Of a stretch of 41,644 nt of DNA, positions 11,309 to 20,326 are shown in pieces. The stretch's first letter is position 1, and the number at the start of each line of letters is the position of its first letter. A model generated the notes under the pieces. It had not been told where the DNA came from, made no database searches, and worked only from the letters and a program-made list of their open reading frames with translations. The position numbers were made by a program, and so were the translations under genes. This stretch comes from Novacetimonas cocois (lineage in GTDB: Bacteria; Pseudomonadota; Alphaproteobacteria; Acetobacterales; Acetobacteraceae): positions 1 to 41,644 of the forward strand of contig NZ_QEXL01000016.1 in the NCBI RefSeq assembly GCF_003311635.1, in the 5' to 3' direction.

Positions 11309-12496
11309 ATGCGCAACAAAGGCGACTTTCTGTTTACCTCGGAATCCGTATCGGAAGGACATCCCGACAAGGTTGCCGACCGGATCAGCGATACCGTCCT
11401 TGATGCATTCCTGACGGCAGACGGTGAGTCCCGTGTTGCGTGTGAAACGCTGGTCACGACCAACCGCATCGTCCTTGCGGGCGAAGTGCGCGGCCCGGCT
11501 TCAGTCACGCCCGAACTGCTGATCGAAGGCGCGCGCGAGGCCGTGCGTGACATTGGCTATGACCAGCCCGGTTTCTCGTGGAAGAACGCCGAGGTCGAAT
11601 ATTACCTCCACGCACAGTCCGCCGATATTGCGGTTGGCGTTGACAGTGCCGGTGAAAAGGACGAAGGCGCGGGCGACCAGGGCATCATGTTCGGCTTTGC
11701 CACGCGCGAAACCGACAGCCTGATGCCCGCCCCGCTGCATTACGCGCACGGCATCCTTCATCGCATCCGTGACCTGCGCAAGGCGGGTGACCCGCGCGCG
11801 GCCGCCCTGCAGCCCGACGCCAAGAGCCAGGTGACCCTGCGCTATGTCGATGGCAAGCCTGTGGGCGCGACCTCCGTCGTGATTTCCACCCAGCATGTCG
11901 AAGGCGCAAGCCAGGAAACCATCCGCGAGGAACTGCGCGGCGTGGTAAAGGACGTCCTGCCTGACGGCTGGATGTGCCCGGAAGACGAGTTCTATGTCAA
12001 TCCGACGGGCGTGTTCGTGATCGGTGGTCCCGATGGGGACTGCGGCCTGACGGGACGCAAGATCATCGTCGACACCTATGGCGGCGCGGCCCCCCATGGC
12101 GGTGGCGCGTTCTCGGGCAAGGATCCGACGAAGGTTGACCGTTCGGCCGCCTATGCCTGCCGCTACCTCGCCAAGAACATCGTGGCAGCCGGCCTTGCCG
12201 ATGCCTGCACGCTGCAGATTTCGTATGCGATCGGCGTGTCGCATCCCCTGTCGGTGTATGTGGACCTTGCCGAAACGGGCAAGGACGTGGATGAGGAAAA
12301 GCTGGGCCGCGTCCTGCGCGAGGTGATGGACCTGTCGCCGCGCGGCATCCGCAAGCACCTGCGCCTGAACCGCCCCATCTATACCCAGACTTCGGCCTAT
12401 GGTCATTTCGGCCGCACGCCCGATGCGGCGAAGGACGACTTCACGTGGGAAAAGACGGACCTCGTCGATACCCTGCGCAGCGCCTTCAACCGCTGA
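11309..12496 (+). CDS. metK: S-adenosylmethionine synthetase (MetK)
   Basis: MetK (395 residues) makes S-adenosylmethionine from methionine and ATP as a cytoplasmic tetramer. The N-terminal [20 protein letters not shown] carries the ATP-binding His and metal-binding Asp. [10 protein letters not shown] is family signature 1, and [22 protein letters not shown] is the P-loop-like signature 2. The frame extends upstream to 11069, overlapping dapB, but the ATG at 11309 gives the canonical N-terminus with GGAA eight bases before it. Its product is the methyl donor for the TrmB enzyme encoded next. Confidence 0.97.
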   Translation: MRNKGDFLFTSESVSEGHPDKVADRISDTVLDAFLTADGESRVACETLVTTNRIVLAGEVRGPASVTPELLIEGAREAVRDIGYDQPGFSWKNAEVEYYLHAQSADIAVGVDSAGEKDEGAGDQGIMFGFATRETDSLMPAPLHYAHGILHRIRDLRKAGDPRAAALQPDAKSQVTLRYVDGKPVGATSVVISTQHVEGASQETIREELRGVVKDVLPDGWMCPEDEFYVNPTGVFVIGGPDGDCGLTGRKIIVDTYGGAAPHGGGAFSGKDPTKVDRSAAYACRYLAKNIVAAGLADACTLQISYAIGVSHPLSVYVDLAETGKDVDEEKLGRVLREVMDLSPRGIRKHLRLNRPIYTQTSAYGHFGRTPDAAKDDFTWEKTDLVDTLRSAFNR

Positions 12497-12510
12497 TTGC
12501 CTGAGACCCG

Positions 12511-12545
12511 GCCGGTCCACATCCAAAACGGGGACCGGCTGTTTC
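12511..12545 (+). terminator. Terminator-like hairpin after metK
   Basis: An 8-bp perfect stem, GCCGGTCC (12511-12518) with GGACCGGC (12532-12539), is followed by the weak T-rich tail TGTTTC. It lies between metK and trmB. Because the U tract is poor, termination may be partial. Confidence 0.5.
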
Positions 12546-12603
12546 ATGACGCGATGGACTTGGACCATCACCCATCGTATCCGACCAAGGATGATCTGTT
12601 TTC

Positions 12604-13308
12604 ATGACGGCTAGTGTGGATGTAAAGGCGTCGCCCGATCGCCTGTACGGGCGTCACCGTGGACACCCGCTGCGTCCCCGTCAGCAACGCCTGCTGGACC
12701 TGACGCTACCGCGACTGCGTTTTCCCCCATCCGCCATGACAGACCCGGCCAGCGCCTTTGCCCATCCCCCACGCGAGATCTGGCTGGAGGTGGGTTTTGG
12801 CAGCGGCGAACATTCCCTTGCCCAGAACAGGGCCCATCCCGATGTCGGCTATATCGCGTGCGAGGTCTTTGAAAACGGCCTGTGTTCGCTGCTGTCCCGC
12901 CTCGTGCCGGACGATCAGGAAGGCGACGCCCCCATCCCCGACATGCTGCGCATCTGGGACGAGGATGCCCGCATCCTGCTGCGCGAACTGCCGGATGCCT
13001 CGATCGACCGGGCGTTCCTGATGTTTCCCGACCCGTGGCCCAAGGCGCGCCATGCCAAGCGGCGCTTCATCCATCCCGACACGGTGCGCATGATGGCGCG
13101 TATCCTCAAACCCGGCGCAATCTGGCAGGTCGCCAGCGACGATCCGACCTATCAGGCATGGGTGGAAGAAGTCATGGGCGCGCAGACCCTGTTCCGCACC
13201 GCCCCTCCCGTTCTGGAACGGCCCGAAGGCTGGCCCCCCACACGGTATGAGACCAAGGCGCTGAAGGCGGGACGTCAGCCGTTTTACTGGACATTCGTGC
13301 GGAACTGA
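12604..13308 (+). CDS. trmB: tRNA (guanine-N7-)-methyltransferase (TrmB)
   Basis: TrmB (234 residues) methylates N7 of G46 in the variable loop of tRNAs, using S-adenosylmethionine. The SAM-binding motif I is WLEVGFGSGEH (about residues 59-69). The family-specific motif FPDPWPKARHAKRRF (about 140-154) contains the catalytic Asp and RNA-contacting residues. The C-terminus TRYETKALKAGRQPFYW matches the conserved T-x-Y-E motif. A basic N-terminal stretch is normal. The ATG at 12604 is used. The gene ends at a dispersed three-way-junction repeat shared with the convergent dehydrogenase gene. Confidence 0.94.
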   Translation: MTASVDVKASPDRLYGRHRGHPLRPRQQRLLDLTLPRLRFPPSAMTDPASAFAHPPREIWLEVGFGSGEHSLAQNRAHPDVGYIACEVFENGLCSLLSRLVPDDQEGDAPIPDMLRIWDEDARILLRELPDASIDRAFLMFPDPWPKARHAKRRFIHPDTVRMMARILKPGAIWQVASDDPTYQAWVEEVMGAQTLFRTAPPVLERPEGWPPTRYETKALKAGRQPFYWTFVRN

Positions 13309-13350
13309 TGCTCCGGAATTCGCCCAGAGTTACTGTTGGGAAAATAACCG

Positions 13351-13427
13351 AAGTTTTTGGATGTCGCCTTTTTTCAAAAAGGTGACGTTCTTTGAAGCTT
13401 TTTGAAAAAAAGCTTCACAAAAAACTT
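13351..13427. repeat. Three-way-junction repeat, copy 1 (orientation B)
   Basis: Outer arms AAGTTTTTGG (13351-13360) and CAAAAAACTT (13418-13427, one mismatch) enclose two hairpins: GTCGCC...GGTGAC (13363-13386) and GAAGCTTTTT...AAAAAGCTTC (13394-13416). It lies between the converging trmB and dehydrogenase genes. It is the reverse orientation of copies 2, 3, 4 and 6. Confidence 0.9.
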
Positions 13428-13491
13428 CCATAATTTCACAGCCGTCAGGCTGTACCAGCCTCATCTGAAAACATGACGGTCCAATAAGAGT

Positions 13492-14433
13492 TCACGACAG
13501 CACCGTCCCCGTCAGCCGTTCCGACACCTGCCACAGACGCTGCGCCAGTTGCAGGTCGCACGCGGCGGGGGGCATGTGGGCCTCCGTCACGTTGCCACGG
13601 CGTTCGCCCCAGCCATCGGGCCCGTAATATCCCCCGTCACGGGCCTGTGGCGCGGTTGCCGCGAACAGGATCGGCAATGCGCCATGTTCGGCCGACTGTC
13701 CAAACAGGGTAAAGGCCACCAGCGTCGCACGCCGCAGCAGGCGTTCGCGCAGTCCCTGCGGGATGGGGGAGCGGCTGACGGCGATATCGGTCAGGGCCCA
13801 TCCGGGATGGGCCGCGATGGAATGGATCGGCCATCCGTGCTGGCGCGCCTGCCGGTCCAGTTCAAGGGCAAGGATCAGATCGGCAAGCTTGCTCTGACGA
13901 TAGGCGGTAAACGGCGTATAATGATGCCGCGCCTGAAGGTCGTCGAACATGATGCGGCCCGACAGCGCGGCAAGGCTTGCCACCGTCACGACACGCGCGC
14001 CATCCCTGCCCGCGCACAGCAGCGGACGCAGGCGGGCGGTCAGGGCGAACGGGCCGAGATAGTTCGTCCCGAACTGCATCTCGAACCTGTCGACCGTTTC
14101 CTGCCGACGGGGCGTTCCCATGACGCCGGCATTGTTGACAAGGATATCGACCGATCCCGTGCGGCCGGACAGGTTCTGCACGAAATCGGCAATGGACTGC
14201 AGCGAGGCCAGATCCAGCATCATGAAATCCGCAACCCCATCGGGACAGTCCGCCCGCAGCCGTTCCAGCGCGGCGGCCCCCTTGGCCGGATTGCGACCCG
14301 CAAGGATCACCTGCGCGCCCCGCGACATCAGCCCCCGCGCGGTGGCATAGCCCAGACCACCCGTGGCCCCCGTGACAACCGCCACCCTGCCCACCAGGCG
14401 TGGCGCCTGCGTGATGTCCCAATGGGCCGTCAT
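13492..14433 (-). CDS. Short-chain dehydrogenase/reductase (retinol dehydrogenase-like)
   Basis: This 313-residue NAD(P)-dependent oxidoreductase belongs to the classical SDR family; its substrate is unknown. The cofactor motif TGATGGLG is at about residues 22-29, with ILAGRNPAK at the end of beta-2. NNAGVMG is the structural motif at about 103-109. The active site is YRQSK, following a serine in VTVASLAAL. The long C-terminal part resembles retinol-dehydrogenase and protochlorophyllide-reductase-like SDRs. Its start overlaps the stop of the upstream DedA gene by four bases, so the two are translationally coupled. A role with the membrane protein is not evident from sequence. Confidence 0.85.
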   Translation of the reverse strand: MTAHWDITQAPRLVGRVAVVTGATGGLGYATARGLMSRGAQVILAGRNPAKGAAALERLRADCPDGVADFMMLDLASLQSIADFVQNLSGRTGSVDILVNNAGVMGTPRRQETVDRFEMQFGTNYLGPFALTARLRPLLCAGRDGARVVTVASLAALSGRIMFDDLQARHHYTPFTAYRQSKLADLILALELDRQARQHGWPIHSIAAHPGWALTDIAVSRSPIPQGLRERLLRRATLVAFTLFGQSAEHGALPILFAATAPQARDGGYYGPDGWGERRGNVTEAHMPPAACDLQLAQRLWQVSERLTGTVLS

Positions 14434-15041
14434 GACGACGCGCCCCGTTTTTCGGCTTTCTGCATGTCTTTTTCCATGGCGGCTTCCGCTTCTTCGGTCA
14501 GGCGCTGTTCATTGTGGCGGAGGAAAAGGATCGAGACCACGAGCCCGACCGCGCCGAGGATCCCGAACGTCACCCCCACGGGGCCGGAGATCTGCATCAC
14601 CTTGTGCCCCAGATAGTATGCGCCATACGAATACCCGCCGGCCCACAGCATCCCGCCCAGTGCATTGAAGATGAGGAACAGGTGCCAGGGCATGTGATTG
14701 GCCCCCGCCAGCAGCGCGATGAACACGCGCAGTATGGCGACAAAGCGCCCGAACAGGACGATGGTTCCCCCATGCCGCTTGAACAGGAAACGCCCCAGCG
14801 TCAGGCGCCGGGGCGTCAGGCCCAGCTTCGCCCCATGGCGTTCGAGCAGCGGAAAGCCGAAAATGCGCCCGATCAGGTATCCGAAATTATCCCCCATGAT
14901 GGCGCCCAGCACGCCGGCGGTGGCGACCCAGCGGATGCTCATATGATGGGTACTGGCGCAGTAGATCGCCGCGGAGATCAGGAGCGTTTCCGCCGGCAGC
15001 GGGACGCCCATGCTTTCCAGCATGACGATAACGCCAATCAC
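14430..15041 (-). CDS. DedA-family membrane protein
   Basis: DedA/SNARE-associated proteins are inner-membrane proteins, and recent work treats several as undecaprenyl-phosphate or phospholipid translocases. Family marks are VMLESMGVPLPAET near the N-terminus, GDNFGYLIGR, and GRFVAILRVFIALLAGANHM with its essential arginines. Four to five hydrophobic segments are visible, and the protein ends in a charged tail with Glu and Lys. The start is doubtful. A GTG at 15041 gives 203 residues, yet the in-frame codons upstream read LLQHFEQLFQHYGYG, which is typical DedA N-terminal sequence, with no ATG, GTG or TTG before the TAA. A CTG start is possible. It is coupled to the SDR gene. Confidence 0.85.
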   Translation of the reverse strand: MIGVIVMLESMGVPLPAETLLISAAIYCASTHHMSIRWVATAGVLGAIMGDNFGYLIGRIFGFPLLERHGAKLGLTPRRLTLGRFLFKRHGGTIVLFGRFVAILRVFIALLAGANHMPWHLFLIFNALGGMLWAGGYSYGAYYLGHKVMQISGPVGVTFGILGAVGLVVSILFLRHNEQRLTEEAEAAMEKDMQKAEKRGASS

Positions 15042-15206
15042 GCCATAGCCATAATGCTGAAAAAGCTGTTCAAAATGCTGGAGCAGTGGACTTTACCTGT
15101 CTTGTGGCAAGTGTGGTGTATGAGGGACAAGGCATGGAAATATCGGCACCCCCTGTCGATGCCAAGTTCATATCATGACGTTCTGACACTGTGGCAGGAA
15201 TAAAAC

Positions 15207-17192
15207 ATGGCTTCTCGCGTATCCAATCCCGTGGATCGGATCTCCCTCCCATACGGCACATGGCCGTCGCCCATCACGGCCGCCCTTGTCGCTGGCGCCA
15301 CGATCAGCCTGTCGGACGTGCAGGCGGACGGCACGGACATCTACTGGATCGAGGGACGCCCGGCAGAAGGCGGACGCCGCGTGCTGGTGCGCTGGCGGGA
15401 CGGCGTCACGCGGGACATGGTACCCGCGCCGTTCGATGTCGGGACACGGGTGCATGAATATGGCGGCGGGGCCTATACGGTCGCGGCGGGACGGATCGTC
15501 TTCAGCAACCGGACGGACGGGTCCGTCTGGCTGATCGACGGGGACGCGGCGCCACGTCCGCTCGGCGGGATGGAGAACCTGCGCTTTGCCGATTTCGCGC
15601 TGGGACTGGGCGGGCGTTTCGTTTTCTGCGTGCGCGAGGACCATAATACCGATGGCGAGGCCATTGCCGCCATCGTCGTCTTTGACTGCGGGCCGGATGC
15701 CGATCCCACCGACAACGGCGGAACGCCGCTGGTCATGGGTCCGGATTTCCTCAGCAGCCCGCGTCCCTCGCCCGACGGGCGGTTCATGGCATGGGTTGAA
15801 TGGGACCATCCCAACATGCCATGGGACGCCACCCGCCTGCGCGTGGCGTCACTGCTGCAGGAAGGGACGGACATGCCCCGTCCCGCCGCGCCATGGACGC
15901 TGGCTGGTGATGACGGCACCCCACGGTCCGTCATCGAACCCCGGTGGGAGGCAGACGGCCACCTGCTGGCGTCATCGGATATCAGCGGATGGTGGAACCT
16001 CTACCGTTTCGACGTGGCGACGACCGCGCCGGCAAAGCCCGTGGCCCCGATGAAGGCGGAAATCGGGCTGCCGCAATGGGTATTCGGCCTGCGCAGCTAT
16101 TGCCCGCTGCCCGATGGCGCGATCCTTGCCATTGCCATCAGCGACGGCCAGAACCGCGCGGTCATCCTGCGTGATGGCGCGGCGTCGCCGGTGGACCTGC
16201 ATTTCCCCGCCCAGTGTCCGGTCGCGCTGTCGAACGGCACGCTGGCGTGGCTGGATACGCCCCCCGACGATGCCGCGGCGGTCCTGACCGGCACGCCCGG
16301 ACAGCCCCCGCAGGTCCTGCGCCGCGCGATCAGCCTGCCCATGTCGGCGGTCGACATCTCCCACGCGCAGGCGCTGCATTTCCCACTGCCGGAGGGTGCG
16401 ACGGGAACAGGACATGCCTTTTTCTATCCCCCCGCCAGCGCCCGCTGCCACGCCCCAACCGACAGCCTGCCGCCGTTGGTAGTCATGGCGCATGGCGGTC
16501 CGACGGGACGGGCGAACCCCGCCTTTTCATTCAAGGTGCAGTGGTGGACCTCCCGTGGTTTTGCCGTGGTGGATGTCAATTACGGTGGCTCCACCGGTTT
16601 TGGCCGTCCCTATCGCCAGCGTCTGGAACGCGAATGGGGCATCGTGGACATCGATGACTGCATCGCGGCCTGCCGCCACCTGATTTCGCAGGGGCTGGTC
16701 GATCCGAAACGTATCGTCATCCGTGGCAGCAGCGCAGGGGGCCTGACGGTGCTGGGGGCGCTGGCGCGTTCGGACCTGTTCGCCGCCGGGACCAGCCTGT
16801 ACGGCGTCACCGACCTGCGCGCGCTGGCGCAGGAGACGCACAAGTTCGAATCCCGCTACCTCGATTCGCTGATCGGTCCCTACCCGCAGGACGAGGATAC
16901 CTATATCGCGCGCTCCCCCCTGCAGCAGGCGGCGGATATCCATGTGCCGGTCCTGTTCCTGCATGGCCTGGACGATAAGGTCGTGCCCCCCGCGCAGGCG
17001 GACGAAATGGCCAGTGCGCTGCGTCAGCGCGGCATTGCCTGCGCGCAGTACGAATTCGCGGGCGAGGGACATGGTTTCCGCAAGGAGGAAACGGTCCGCC
17101 GCGCCCTTGAACTGGAACTGGATTTCTACCGGCAGGTGCTGGGGCTGCCGACGCAGGATGACGGCGAACATGTCGTCCTGCGCACGGCATAG
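15207..17192 (+). CDS. S9-family prolyl oligopeptidase-like serine peptidase
   Basis: This 661-residue protein combines a beta-propeller-like N-terminal half (about 1-400) with an alpha/beta-hydrolase domain (about 420-650) of the dipeptidyl/acylaminoacyl peptidase type. The nucleophile is Ser509 in GSSAGG, the acid is Asp589 or Asp590 in LHGLDDKVVPP, and the base is His622 in GEGHGF. The oxyanion region HGGPTGRANP precedes them. No signal peptide is apparent, so it is probably cytoplasmic and degrades short peptides. It is divergent from the DedA gene. Its 3' end meets a dispersed repeat shared with the convergent sugar porter. The exact peptide specificity cannot be told. Confidence 0.9.
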   Translation: MASRVSNPVDRISLPYGTWPSPITAALVAGATISLSDVQADGTDIYWIEGRPAEGGRRVLVRWRDGVTRDMVPAPFDVGTRVHEYGGGAYTVAAGRIVFSNRTDGSVWLIDGDAAPRPLGGMENLRFADFALGLGGRFVFCVREDHNTDGEAIAAIVVFDCGPDADPTDNGGTPLVMGPDFLSSPRPSPDGRFMAWVEWDHPNMPWDATRLRVASLLQEGTDMPRPAAPWTLAGDDGTPRSVIEPRWEADGHLLASSDISGWWNLYRFDVATTAPAKPVAPMKAEIGLPQWVFGLRSYCPLPDGAILAIAISDGQNRAVILRDGAASPVDLHFPAQCPVALSNGTLAWLDTPPDDAAAVLTGTPGQPPQVLRRAISLPMSAVDISHAQALHFPLPEGATGTGHAFFYPPASARCHAPTDSLPPLVVMAHGGPTGRANPAFSFKVQWWTSRGFAVVDVNYGGSTGFGRPYRQRLEREWGIVDIDDCIAACRHLISQGLVDPKRIVIRGSSAGGLTVLGALARSDLFAAGTSLYGVTDLRALAQETHKFESRYLDSLIGPYPQDEDTYIARSPLQQAADIHVPVLFLHGLDDKVVPPAQADEMASALRQRGIACAQYEFAGEGHGFRKEETVRRALELELDFYRQVLGLPTQDDGEHVVLRTA

Positions 17193-17213
17193 GAAAATGG
17201 CCTGAAACCATAA

Positions 17214-17289
17214 AAGTTTTTAGTGAAGCTTTTTTCAAAAAGCTTTGAAGAACGCCGCCTTTTTGAAAAAAGGCGGCACCCAAAAACTT
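17214..17289. repeat. Three-way-junction repeat, copy 2 (orientation A)
   Basis: Outer arms AAGTTTTTAG (17214-17223) and CCAAAAACTT (17280-17289) enclose GAAGCTTTTT...AAAAAGCTTT and GCCGCC...GGCGGC hairpins. It lies between the converging peptidase and sugar-porter genes. Confidence 0.92.
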
Positions 17290-17332
17290 CTGTTACTTAA
17301 TGGGACCGCATGGAGGCAAGGGGACCGGAACT

Positions 17333-18832
17333 TCAGTCCTCTTCCTCTTCGACAATGGCGGCACATTCGCGCGTGGGGCGGAAACGTCCCTCGCGCAGCG
17401 CGTCCTCGATATCCTCCAGCGAGGCACCGCGTGTTTCGGGCACGAAGAAGTAGATGAAGAGCACCGACGCCAGATTGACCCCGGCATAGAACCACATCGT
17501 CCCGCCAAGCGTGATGGTGGAGACCAGCGTCAGCGCCGTGCTGGTCACCAGCAGGTCGCTGCCCCACAGCATGGCGGAATGCAGGCTGGTGGCGTTGCCG
17601 CGCATCGACAGGGGGAACATTTCCGCGCCCAGCAGCCAGCCGACCACCTGAATGCCACCGGCGTTGAACACCATGAACAGCAGCATGAAGATGATGATCA
17701 TCCAGCTTCCGATGCTGCCCTTGTCCGGATGCACAAGGAACATGATGCCCAGCCCGATCAGGCTGAGGACCGAGCCAGGCCCCATCACCAGCACCAGGCG
17801 ACGGCGGCCGATGCGGTCCACGATGTTCGACCCCAGCACCGTCATCACCAGATAGACGATGGAAATCCCGATACTGGCCAGCAGGGCCGCCGAATTGCCA
17901 AAACCCGCATCCGACAGGAACGTCGGCGCGTAATAGATCATCATTTCCAGTCCGCCGGCCTGCGTGAAGAACGCAACGCCCAGCGCCGCGACCAGCGCGG
18001 GCCTGACCCATGGCTGCATCAGGCCGCGCCAGCCGATGTCATCGGGGTCCGCGTCCTCGTTCGCGGTGATCTGGATCCGCTTGATCTCCTTGCGGATCTC
18101 GCGCCGCGTGGTGCGTATCCGGCGCAGCTGCTCGATCGCGGAATCGAGGCTTTCATTTTCCGCCGCCCAGCGCGGGCTCTTGGGCAGGAAGAACATGGAA
18201 ATGAAAACCACCAGCGCAGGAATGGCCGCGATCGCCACCATCGGACGCCATCCCCACGCATCGCGCGCGGCAAAGCCGATGACGTTGGCGGTAAAGATGC
18301 CGACACCGATGGCGATGTTGAACATCGTCACCATGTGCCCGCGCTTTTTCGCGGGGGCGAGTTCGGAAATGTACATCGGCACGACCTGCGTCGAGCCACC
18401 CACCGCAAGCCCCAGGAACACGCGCGCGGCAATCAGGGCATACACGTCCGGCGCCAGGGCACAGGCCATCGCGCCAAGGACGAACACCGCCGTGACGATC
18501 ATGACCGAGTTACGGCGCCCGAAACGTTCGGACATCCAGCCGGTAATGAACGATCCCATGACCGCGCCCGCAAGGATCGCGGAGGCCACCATCTCCTGAT
18601 AGAAGCTGCTGAGCTGAAAATCGCGTGTGATCAGCAGCAGCGCGCCGGAAACGATGCCGGTATCGTAGCCATAGAGGCCACCGCAGATGGCGGCCACGAT
18701 GGCTGCGAGCCAGAGAGTCTTGTGGGCATTGGGCGAAAGTTCGAGGTTGGACAGGTCGGGAATGGGTTCGGACAGGGGCGACTGGGCATCCGTTGACTGA
18801 GGTGTCTGGGTGTGTGGTGAATAATTCTGCAT
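17333..18832 (-). CDS. MFS sugar porter, atypical substrate motif
   Basis: This 499-residue, 12-TM transporter belongs to the sugar-porter branch of the major facilitator superfamily. Seen motifs are GYDTGIVSGALL in TM1, GWMSERFGRRNS in the TM2-3 loop, PKSPRW at the end of TM6 and PETRGASLEDIE after TM12. The usual TM7 sugar-binding motif QQxxGxN is replaced by TQAGGLEMMIYYAP, so the substrate may differ from glucose or galactose. N- and C-termini are extended and charged. It follows selO by 25 bases on the minus strand and ends the unit at a dispersed repeat. Confidence 0.9.
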   Translation of the reverse strand: MQNYSPHTQTPQSTDAQSPLSEPIPDLSNLELSPNAHKTLWLAAIVAAICGGLYGYDTGIVSGALLLITRDFQLSSFYQEMVASAILAGAVMGSFITGWMSERFGRRNSVMIVTAVFVLGAMACALAPDVYALIAARVFLGLAVGGSTQVVPMYISELAPAKKRGHMVTMFNIAIGVGIFTANVIGFAARDAWGWRPMVAIAAIPALVVFISMFFLPKSPRWAAENESLDSAIEQLRRIRTTRREIRKEIKRIQITANEDADPDDIGWRGLMQPWVRPALVAALGVAFFTQAGGLEMMIYYAPTFLSDAGFGNSAALLASIGISIVYLVMTVLGSNIVDRIGRRRLVLVMGPGSVLSLIGLGIMFLVHPDKGSIGSWMIIIFMLLFMVFNAGGIQVVGWLLGAEMFPLSMRGNATSLHSAMLWGSDLLVTSTALTLVSTITLGGTMWFYAGVNLASVLFIYFFVPETRGASLEDIEDALREGRFRPTRECAAIVEEEED

Positions 18833-18857
18833 GCCTGTTCCTTTATCCTGTTTCTGT

Positions 18858-20321
18858 TTAATTCCCGGTCCCGGTCAGGGTTCCATCCGTTGCACATCGG
18901 ATATGACCTGCCGCGCCAAGGGCCGATTTCATTTCGGCAACATGTGCCATGGCCGCGTGGAATGCGGACCAGTCATCATCGCGGGCGACGGGATGCCATA
19001 TCCCCTCGACCCTTTCGATCCACATCGCGCAGGGATCGTCACGCCTGAAATACGCAAGCGAGACATCGACGCCCGCGCGCGGCGCATGGGCTTCGATCCG
19101 GTTTCGCAATGCCTGGAACGCCGAAGATTCGTAAAAATACTTCCGTGGTCCGGACATGGCCCGTTCACAACTGATGGCGCCACCATACCAGTCAAAAAAC
19201 AGAAATTCAAACCCGATCCGACTTTCCTCGAGAAAAGACCAGACGGATTCACGCAGTTCGGTGGATTTGTTCCTTGATTCTTCATGCAGGCCAAGGCGTT
19301 GCAGGGTACATATATCAAGGAAGCGTTCATAACGTTTCGGAAATTTTTCAAAAATACTTCTTATTTTCTCCATTTCCGAAAATGGCAGAAGACATTCCGC
19401 CATCCGCGCCAGATTCCACATCATGGCGGTGGGCTGCCGGCCAAAGGAATACAGCCCGGAATGATCGAAATAGGCGGCGGTAAAGGACGGATCGTAATGC
19501 GGGGCAAAACGCCACGGGCCGTAATCAAAGCTTTCGCCCGCGATGTTGATGTTGTCGGTATTGAGGATGCCATGCACGAACCCTGCCGTCATCCACTGCG
19601 CCGTCAGCAGCGCAAGGCGCGCGCACAGCGCGTCAAGCAGGTCCGCCGCCGGATCCTCGCCACCGGACAGCGCGGGATAGTACGTCGCGATCACATACTC
19701 CAGCAGCAGCCGCAGGGAGGGCAGGTCCTCCATCGCGGCGAGGCGCTGGAACGTGCCGATGCGGATATGCGAATGTCCCAGCCGGGCCAGCACGCATGAA
19801 CGCGTGGGGGAGGGTTCATCCCCCCGATGCAGGGCCTCGCCCGTTTCTATGACGCTCAGGCTGCGCGAAGTGGTCACGCCGATCGCATCCAGCGTCTCGC
19901 TCGCCAGGATTTCGCGCACGCCGCCCTTGAGCGTCAGCCGACCATCGCCGCCACGCGACCATGGGGTCGTGCCGCTGCCCTTCGTGCCGATATCCAGAAG
20001 CCGCCCGTCCAGCGCGTCATAAAGCTGCGCGAACAGGAACCCGCGCCCGTCGCCAAGATCGGGGTTGTAGGACTGGAACTGATGCCCGTGATAACGCAGC
20101 GCAAGCGGTTGCGGCAGGCTGTCCGGCAGGGGTTCGAAACGCCCCAGATGGGCAATCCACTCGGCATCCGTCAGGGTGTCCAGCCCGACCCGCCCGGCCG
20201 CGTCCTGATTGCGGAAACGCAGGATATGGGCCGGGAAATCCGCTGCCTTCACGGGGTCATAGAACGCATCGCCCAGTGTCATGTGGCGCGTGGCGGGACG
20301 ATAGGCGGCGGAAAAGGGCAT
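18858..20321 (-). CDS. selO: Protein adenylyltransferase SelO (YdiU family)
   Basis: SelO is a pseudokinase-fold enzyme that transfers AMP from ATP to Ser, Thr or Tyr of target proteins, and in bacteria it is linked to redox-stress responses. This copy (487 residues) has YHGHQFQSYNPDLGDGRG, the nucleotide-binding segment DIGTKGSGTTPWSRGGDGR, and the metal/catalytic region HGILNTDNINIAGESFDYGPW, all diagnostic. The frame is open to 20435, but the ATG at 20321 gives the normal start MPFSAAYRP. The start lies five bases after the stop of the upstream hydrolase gene, so they are co-transcribed. The last part (residues about 380-487) is more divergent and no C-terminal selenocysteine or cysteine motif is present. 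Confidence 0.92.
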   Translation of the reverse strand: MPFSAAYRPATRHMTLGDAFYDPVKAADFPAHILRFRNQDAAGRVGLDTLTDAEWIAHLGRFEPLPDSLPQPLALRYHGHQFQSYNPDLGDGRGFLFAQLYDALDGRLLDIGTKGSGTTPWSRGGDGRLTLKGGVREILASETLDAIGVTTSRSLSVIETGEALHRGDEPSPTRSCVLARLGHSHIRIGTFQRLAAMEDLPSLRLLLEYVIATYYPALSGGEDPAADLLDALCARLALLTAQWMTAGFVHGILNTDNINIAGESFDYGPWRFAPHYDPSFTAAYFDHSGLYSFGRQPTAMMWNLARMAECLLPFSEMEKIRSIFEKFPKRYERFLDICTLQRLGLHEESRNKSTELRESVWSFLEESRIGFEFLFFDWYGGAISCERAMSGPRKYFYESSAFQALRNRIEAHAPRAGVDVSLAYFRRDDPCAMWIERVEGIWHPVARDDDWSAFHAAMAHVAEMKSALGAAGHIRCATDGTLTGTGN

Positions 20322-20326
20322 GGAAT

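Noticed and set aside
11501-12571. 356-codon minus-strand frame opposite metK
   Set aside because: Shadow of metK; no motif or start signal.
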